Assembly: GCA_012512865.1 (NCBI GenBank)
Contig: JAAZDH010000237.1
Span: 1-10,834 of the forward strand
Reading direction: 5' to 3'
From: Clostridiaceae bacterium
GTDB taxonomy: Bacteria > Bacillota > Clostridia > Acetivibrionales > DUMC01
Length of the DNA: 10,834 nucleotides
A program made the translations under genes and the position numbers. Positions 6,655 through 10,834 of this stretch are shown one piece after another (position 1 is the stretch's first letter; each line of letters begins with the position of its first letter). A model generated the notes under the pieces. That model had not been told where the DNA came from. It made no database searches and saw nothing but the letters and a program-made list of their open reading frames with translations.

Positions 6655-8973
6655 TATGAGAGAATGGTTGTTTTCAACTTGAAAAACCGGCGCGCACGGT
6701 AAAAATATTGAAAATTTTGTTCCCTTTCCTATTTCGCTTTCAACCTCTATTTTTCCGCGATGCTCTTCAATTATCCTGTAGCACGTACTAAGTCCAAGGC
6801 CTGTTCCGTTTTCCTTGGTGGTAAAGAAGGGTGTGCCCAGTTTTCCCAGGTCTTCCTTGTCCAGGCCCTTGCCATTATCGCTTATTGAAAGAATCATATG
6901 TTCATGTGAATTTGACAATGACGTGGAAATTTCAAGTTTTGGGGAGACGGTACAGGACATGGCTTCTATCGCGTTTTTTGACATATTCAGTATCACCTGC
7001 TTAATTTGCAATTCATCTGCATATATGGGCTTTTCGTGATCGGCAAGTTTAAATTGCACTTTTATTCCTTCAATGAATGAAGGGCTCTCAAGCATGTATT
7101 TGACTGACAATATTATATTATTCAAATAAACAACCTTGAAATTCCGGGAAGCCGGCTTTGAGAGGGTTAAGAACTCCTCTATTGTCCTGTTTATTTCAGA
7201 AGTGATATCATCGATTTTTTTTGCCGTGTTCTTCACATATTCATTATGCGATTTAAGATAGAGCAACTGGCAATAACCTTTTATCGATGATAGCATATTT
7301 TTTGCTTCATGGACGATGCCGGAGCCAAGCTGCCCTATTATGGCAAGCTTTTCCTGCTGCTGTATGTTTTGCTGTTGTTGTTTTAACAATGTTATATCTG
7401 AACCTGTAATAATATAGCCGTTATTTTTATTTCCGTGGTTCTTTATTGGTGTGAATTGCAGCATAATATGTTTCTTTTGGCCGTCTAAAGCATCTATTAT
7501 GGCTTCCCTAGTTTTTAAACGGCTGTTTATATATTTTTTACCAATGGAATCTATTTTACCAAACTTCAAATTTAACAGCTTGCATAGTCCCTTTGCTGTC
7601 ATGCCAATAGCTTTACTTGGGTCCATGCCTGTAACAGTTTTAAATGTCATATTACAAAAAATAACCTTATTATTTTTATCAGCAATAATTATAAAACTGT
7701 TAATGGGATCCAGGGTGTGTGGCGCTTCTTTATCGATATAATTCATTAAGTTATGAAAACTATCATAGCGTGTTAAAGTCAACAAAAAAGTATCATTACT
7801 CATATAATAATACTTTACGGACAATATGATTTTTTCGTTATTGCAGTTGATTAAACTGATAATATATGATTTTTTATCCGGCTCACTTTCATATTCAAGC
7901 TCCACATCTGCCAAGGAAATAATTGGTATAAGATTCAGGTCGGTAATTTTAAATTTTCTGAGAATAGACTCAATATGAAGCCCATAAATATCTTCAAGCT
8001 TACACCCAAGTATCTTTTCAAGCTTATTATTTATAAATATTAACCTAAAGTCCTTGTTAAAAAGTACAACACCGCAACAATGCATATTAAAAACTTCCAT
8101 CATGTTTTTTCCAAGGGGCTCGTTGAGGCTTGCATCTATATTGATGGGCTTGTATGTTAAAATACCTTTACATAGACAATAATAAGAAAATATCTTAAAA
8201 AAGTAACCCGCAATAAAAAAATAACCGGTTGACAATGTCCCGGTGGTAAAACAAATTTCATGGGCTAAAATTGTTAAAAGACTTAGAATTATAGGCCTGG
8301 GATAGAAGGAATTTTTGTATTTCAAATTCCTATATGCTGTGTATATGATGAATAATAACAAGCTTATTATTATAGCACTTATTATCGTTTTTAAAACTAT
8401 GCTTTCTTTTAAAAGAAAAATTACATAAAGAAAGTTAAATTTTGTATGGAATACAATGGAAATATGGATAGCAAGCGGTATTAAAACTGATATAAATATT
8501 GCCATGGTAAACAAGTGCCATTTGTTCGGCTTGAATCGAAAAACATTTATAAAACTTATAAAAAGTATAAATGTCCTGGCCAATCTTTCAATGGTGTTAA
8601 AAGCTAATTCCAAGTCTGCGGGTGATACATGGGTGTGAAAAAACAAATCCTGTTGATTGAAAAGGTATAAAAATAATATATTATTGGTTATCAGAATGAA
8701 GGAACCAATTCCAATAAGATTTATTTCACGGGAATTTACCGGGTATGTGTGCCAAACAAAGCAGAATATGCTTGTCAGGATACCTGTGCAAGCAATCTCA
8801 AATAGTATATAAAAGCTTGTTATACTATTAAGTATTATAAGACTTAAATAAAGTGCAAGCAATATGCAAAGCGTAAGAGTCATATTATTTTTATTTGTTT
8901 TACCCGGTATAATACCCGGTATAAAAATAGTAGAAAGCTTTTCCTTTGTAATTAATCGAAACAAGCAAATCAC
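6643..8973 (-). CDS. MASE3-like membrane sensor histidine kinase with PAS domains
   Basis: This is a 776-residue membrane histidine kinase. Roughly eight hydrophobic segments fill residues 33-270. Their pattern, including AFNTIERLAR (124-133), HEICF (238-242) and GYFFKIFSYY (256-265), resembles the MASE3 sensor domain. A PAS-like region follows at about 295-400 and a second at about 420-530, then a glutamine-rich linker (532-540). The HisKA domain has the phosphoacceptor H555 in VHEAKN, lacking the usual proline of HExxNP. The ATPase domain has the N-box (ILNMSKNAIE, 661-670), DNGKG (699-703), the F-box TPFFTT and GTGLGL (723-728). The GTG start follows AAGGG on the minus strand; an ATG at residue 31 lacks a ribosome binding site. 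No response regulator is adjacent. It may phosphorylate Spo0A, which is inference only. Confidence 0.93.
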   Translation of the reverse strand: MICLFRLITKEKLSTIFIPGIIPGKTNKNNMTLTLCILLALYLSLIILNSITSFYILFEIACTGILTSIFCFVWHTYPVNSREINLIGIGSFILITNNILFLYLFNQQDLFFHTHVSPADLELAFNTIERLARTFILFISFINVFRFKPNKWHLFTMAIFISVLIPLAIHISIVFHTKFNFLYVIFLLKESIVLKTIISAIIISLLLFIIYTAYRNLKYKNSFYPRPIILSLLTILAHEICFTTGTLSTGYFFIAGYFFKIFSYYCLCKGILTYKPINIDASLNEPLGKNMMEVFNMHCCGVVLFNKDFRLIFINNKLEKILGCKLEDIYGLHIESILRKFKITDLNLIPIISLADVELEYESEPDKKSYIISLINCNNEKIILSVKYYYMSNDTFLLTLTRYDSFHNLMNYIDKEAPHTLDPINSFIIIADKNNKVIFCNMTFKTVTGMDPSKAIGMTAKGLCKLLNLKFGKIDSIGKKYINSRLKTREAIIDALDGQKKHIMLQFTPIKNHGNKNNGYIITGSDITLLKQQQQNIQQQEKLAIIGQLGSGIVHEAKNMLSSIKGYCQLLYLKSHNEYVKNTAKKIDDITSEINRTIEEFLTLSKPASRNFKVVYLNNIILSVKYMLESPSFIEGIKVQFKLADHEKPIYADELQIKQVILNMSKNAIEAMSCTVSPKLEISTSLSNSHEHMILSISDNGKGLDKEDLGKLGTPFFTTKENGTGLGLSTCYRIIEEHRGKIEVESEIGKGTKFSIFLPCAPVFQVENNHSLISLN

Positions 8974-9043
8974 CGGCCCTTGGAATGAAGCTTATTTATA
9001 TTGCAGGATTATGAGCTAATAAAACATAATAGGCACATATAAA

Positions 9044-9072
9044 ATTATAGTGTAAATGCAAGAAATTTACAA
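9044..9072 (-). promoter_or_regulatory. Sigma-A promoter of the histidine kinase gene
   Basis: On the minus strand, TTGTAA (9072-9067) is separated by exactly 17 bases from a perfect TATAAT (9049-9044). Transcription would start near 9037 and give a leader of about 64 bases before the GTG at 8973. The -35 matches four of six consensus positions. Confidence 0.7.
9051..9071. promoter_or_regulatory. Operator-like dyad over the kinase promoter
   Basis: TGTAAAT (9051-9057) and ATTTACA (9065-9071) form a perfect 7-bp inverted repeat with a 7-base spacer. It covers the -35 box and most of the spacer of the minus-strand promoter, where a bound dimer would block polymerase. No regulator can be named from sequence, and AT-rich DNA makes short dyads common. 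Confidence 0.4.
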
Positions 9073-9110
9073 GTTTTTTCTTAATACAAATTAATTGAAT
9101 TTTCGAGACA

Positions 9111-9120
9111 ATGTTACAAT
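9111..9120 (+). promoter_or_regulatory. Possible distal extended -10 promoter
   Basis: ATGTTACAAT (9111-9120) contains TGnTACAAT, an extended -10 element. The nearest -35-like hexamer, TTGAAT (9095-9100), is only 14 bases upstream, so the call rests on the extended -10. A start near 9127 would place the 13-bp inverted repeat at 9145-9182 in the leader. It is nearly identical to the stronger element at 9214-9223. Confidence 0.3.
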
Positions 9121-9144
9121 ATTTTTGCATTATGTGGCGGGTGG

Positions 9145-9182
9145 TGAGACGACTTCCATATTAGCCTAAGGAAGTCGTCTCA
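9145..9182. repeat. Perfect 13-bp inverted repeat in the divergent control region
   Basis: TGAGACGACTTCC (9145-9157) is perfectly inverted at 9170-9182 around a 12-base loop. TTA and TAA inside the loop can extend the stem. A run of nine Ts begins only at 9194, 12 bases after the stem, so it is not a classic terminator. It lies upstream of the proximal promoter (9215-9223) and downstream of the possible distal one. It could be an operator, an attenuator or a dispersed palindromic element. Confidence 0.85.
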
Positions 9183-9214
9183 TAAATTTAGTTCTTTTTT
9201 TTTGTTTAAAATAA

Positions 9215-9223
9215 TGTTATAAT
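9215..9223 (+). promoter_or_regulatory. Extended -10 promoter of the aminotransferase gene
   Basis: TGTTATAAT (9215-9223) is a perfect extended -10 box (TGnTATAAT), 34 bases before the ribosome binding site. The -35 position falls in a T-run (9194-9203) and has no good hexamer, which extended -10 promoters tolerate. Transcription would start near 9230, giving a leader of about 42 bases. Confidence 0.6.
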
Positions 9224-9271
9224 TGCTAAAAAATAATAACTGAAATTTATATTAGCTAGGAGGCTGCAATT

Positions 9272-10342
9272 ATGCATAAAAAATTATTTATTCCAGGACC
9301 TGTGGAAGTTACGGAAGATGTACTTCAAAAGATGGCTACTCCCATGATTGGGCACAGGACAAAAGATGCATCAGCGTTGCAGAGAAGTATTTCTGAAAAA
9401 TTGATGAAAGTCATGTATACAAACAACCAAATTCTTTTATCCACTTCATCAGGAAGCGGCCTAATGGAAGGAGCGGTACGGTCATGTACGAGAAGAAAAG
9501 CTGCAGTATTCTCGATAGGCGCTTTCGGTGATAGATGGTATGAAATGGCTAAATCAAACGGTATAGATGCGGATATTTTTTCATCAAGACCGGGCGAAAT
9601 CACAACTCCTGAAATGATTGACAAGGCCTTATCTACCGGTGATTACGACTTGATTACCATTACCCATAATGAAACATCCACCGGAGTGATGAATCCGCTG
9701 GAAGAGCTGGCGGAAGCATGGAAAAAATATCCCGATGTTGTTGTGTGCGTGGACACGGTAAGCTCAATGGGTGGTACAAAAATCGAGGTGGACAGGCTGG
9801 GCATCGATATTTGCATTACATCTACGCAGAAATGTATTGGGCTTCCTCCAGGTATGTCGATATGCTCCTTTTCTCCAAAAGCTATAGAAGCAGCAAAGAA
9901 AGTAAAATACAGGGGAACATATCTTGATCTTCTCAGCCTTTACGAATATATTCAAAAAAGGGATTACCAATACCCGTCAACACCGTCCATCTCCCACATG
10001 TTTGCCCTTGATTACCAGCTTGACAAGATACTGGCCGAAGGGTTGGAAAACAGGTTTGCACGCCACCTGGAAATGGCTGTTTTCGTCAGGGAGTGGGCAA
10101 AGAAATATTTTGCATTATTCCCGGAAGAAAAATATGCTTCAAATACCGTTACTGCTATTAGGAATACAAGGAACATTGATGTGGGCGATTTAAACAAAAA
10201 ACTGGGTGAACGAGGATTTATGATATCCAATGGGTATGGCAAGTTAAAAGATGTTACTTTTAGAATTGCACATATGGCTGAGACATCCCTGGATGAAATA
10301 AAGGAATTATTGTCTGCCATCGAAGATATAATTGGATTGTAA
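9272..10342 (+). CDS. Class V aminotransferase, alanine-glyoxylate/serine-pyruvate type
   Basis: This 356-residue PLP aminotransferase is in the group that includes alanine-glyoxylate, serine-pyruvate and PucG-like enzymes. The N-terminal FIPGPVEV (6-13) and PMIGHRTKD (24-32) are signatures. SSGSGLMEGAVRS (59-71) is the phosphate-binding region, D161 in CVDTVSSMGG contacts the pyridine nitrogen, K187 in TSTQKCIGLPPG forms the Schiff base, and R331 in FRIAHMAE should bind the substrate carboxylate. All key residues are present. The probable role is glyoxylate/glycine or serine metabolism, but the exact substrate cannot be fixed. In some Firmicutes a relative sits beside serA; none is visible here. 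The ATG follows AGGAGG (9258-9263) with an 8-base spacer. It has its own promoter and terminator, so it is monocistronic. Confidence 0.93.
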   Translation: MHKKLFIPGPVEVTEDVLQKMATPMIGHRTKDASALQRSISEKLMKVMYTNNQILLSTSSGSGLMEGAVRSCTRRKAAVFSIGAFGDRWYEMAKSNGIDADIFSSRPGEITTPEMIDKALSTGDYDLITITHNETSTGVMNPLEELAEAWKKYPDVVVCVDTVSSMGGTKIEVDRLGIDICITSTQKCIGLPPGMSICSFSPKAIEAAKKVKYRGTYLDLLSLYEYIQKRDYQYPSTPSISHMFALDYQLDKILAEGLENRFARHLEMAVFVREWAKKYFALFPEEKYASNTVTAIRNTRNIDVGDLNKKLGERGFMISNGYGKLKDVTFRIAHMAETSLDEIKELLSAIEDIIGL

Positions 10343-10362
10343 AATTTTCATACAAGGGCAGG

Positions 10363-10398
10363 AAAAAAACCTGTGGTCAACAAACCACAGGTTTTTTT
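10363..10398. terminator. Bidirectional intrinsic terminator
   Basis: CCTGTGGT (10370-10377) pairs with ACCACAGG (10384-10391) around a six-base loop. The stem is flanked by seven As (10363-10369) and seven Ts (10392-10398). Read on the plus strand it ends the aminotransferase transcript; read on the minus strand it supplies a T-run and ends the tRNA-Pro transcript three bases beyond the encoded CCA. Confidence 0.92.
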
Positions 10399-10400
10399 AT

Positions 10401-10478
10401 TGGTCGGAGTGACTGGACTTGAACCAGCGGCCTCTTGCACCCCAAGCAAGCACTCTAACCAAACTGAGCTACACCCCG
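10401..10478 (-). tRNA. tRNA-Pro (anticodon GGG)
   Basis: On the minus strand this 78-base gene folds into a complete cloverleaf. The acceptor stem is CGGGGTG with CACTCCG (one G-U), the D-stem GCTC with GAGT, and the anticodon stem CTTGC with GCAAG around the loop TTGGGGT. The T-stem is GCTGG with CCAGT around TTCAAGT. The anticodon is GGG, for proline codons CCC and CCU, followed by G37. The discriminator is A and the CCA end is encoded. It stands alone, with a promoter just upstream and a terminator shared with the convergent aminotransferase gene. Confidence 0.97.
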
Positions 10479-10489
10479 ATACTTCTTAG

Positions 10490-10518
10490 ATTATAGCACA
10501 TGGTATGCATAATGTAAA
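10490..10518 (-). promoter_or_regulatory. Strong promoter of tRNA-Pro
   Basis: On the minus strand TTTACA (10518-10513) and a perfect TATAAT (10495-10490) are 17 bases apart, and a TGC directly before the -10 makes it an extended -10 as well. Transcription would start about five bases before the mature tRNA 5' end. This is the best sigma-A promoter in the window. Confidence 0.85.
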
Positions 10519-10724
10519 GATAAAATAATCATATATGTTTCCGGCCGCGTTTTGGTTGCGAAGTCCTTTTGCCATGATTATAAATGCATAAAATATGTAA
10601 ATGTGAAGATAATGTAATAATAAAAGAATAAAATGGATTTTTGGTATATTTAATAGAATTAACAGAAGGTTTTAGTTGCATTTAGCATTCAATCTGAGGT
10701 CATGAGTACAATTTAGGTTTTTTC
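10519..10724. other. AT-rich intergenic region
   Basis: About 200 bases with no credible coding frame. TACAAT at 10707-10712 could be a -10 box for whatever lies at the right edge, but no -35 hexamer sits at a workable distance. Two CATANNNTA strings (10508 and 10587) lack a -35 match and look accidental. Confidence 0.5.
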
Positions 10725-10788
10725 GGGAGGGAGTTTTTTGAATTTTAAAAAATGGATTGCCGGGTTGCTTTTTTTTAAAGAACCATGA
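10725..10788 (+). CDS. Possible short or interrupted reading frame at the right edge
   Basis: GGGAGGGAG (10725-10733) is a strong ribosome binding site, ideally spaced from a TTG at 10738. From there 16 codons read MNFKKWIAGLLFFKEP and end at TGA (10786-10788). The same frame then stays open to the window end, with a charged stretch ending VETEEEEL. It could be a short leader peptide, or the 5' end of a gene broken by one stop codon or by a sequence error. The eight-T run at 10769-10776 is a possible slip site. I do not recognise the product. The reported span is the binding site plus the short frame. Confidence 0.3.
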
Positions 10789-10834
10789 AAATTTGAGATT
10801 TACTTTTTGGTAGAAACGGAAGAAGAGGAACTTG

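Noticed and set aside
9101..9113. Spo0A box near the kinase promoter
   Set aside because: On the minus strand the sequence reads TTGTCTCGAA, which needs a two-base deletion to match TTTGTCGAA.
10508..10595. Two further CATANNNTA strings as sigma-K promoters
   Set aside because: Neither has AC 16-17 bases upstream and neither precedes a sporulation gene at a sensible distance; such strings are expected by chance in AT-rich DNA.
1..10834. Insertion sequence, prophage, CRISPR array or toxin-antitoxin module
   Set aside because: No transposase, integrase, Cas or toxin-like frame and no regularly spaced repeats were seen on either strand.

Overview
The window looks like chromosomal core DNA from a spore-forming, AT-rich, Gram-positive anaerobe of the class Clostridia. 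The signs are strong AGGAGG-type ribosome binding sites, AT-rich intergenic DNA, sigma-A promoters with TATAAT -10 boxes, and a dipicolinate synthase pair (dpaAB/spoVFAB) behind a sigma-K type promoter. Cluster I clostridia are known to lack spoVF, so a lineage outside Clostridium sensu stricto is more likely. No mobile elements, CRISPR arrays or phage genes were seen.

Layout. (1) 1-3746: a large leader hairpin, then pnp (polynucleotide phosphorylase) and an M16 zinc peptidase two bases downstream, closed by an intrinsic terminator. rpsO probably lies just left of the window, as in many Firmicutes, but is not visible. (2) 3816-5337: sigma-K type promoter, dpaA and dpaB, which make the dipicolinic acid of the spore core. 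Unlike in Bacillus, asd, dapG and dapA do not follow. (3) 5491-6654: a class V PLP enzyme of the cysteine desulfurase type, on the same strand and with no visible terminator after dpaB. (4) 8973-6643, minus strand: a multi-pass membrane histidine kinase (MASE3-like sensor, two PAS-like regions, HisKA, HATPase) with no response regulator beside it. Its stop codon lies inside the 3' end of the class V gene. (5) 8974-9271: a divergent control region with a kinase promoter overlapped by a dyad, two candidate forward promoters and a perfect 13-bp inverted repeat. (6) 9272-10342: a class V aminotransferase of the alanine-glyoxylate/serine-pyruvate type. (7) 10401-10478, minus strand: tRNA-Pro(GGG) with a strong promoter, sharing one bidirectional terminator with the aminotransferase. 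(8) 10519-10834: AT-rich DNA ending in a well-placed ribosome binding site and a TTG-initiated frame broken by TGA after 16 codons.

Taken together, the window joins an RNA turnover and protein processing operon (pnp-M16) to a late mother-cell sporulation operon (dpaAB) and an orphan kinase of the architecture that feeds Spo0A in clostridia. The genes are all of known families. The least explained material is in the non-coding DNA: the 33-pair hairpin in front of pnp, the dyads between the kinase and the aminotransferase, and the interrupted frame at the right edge.
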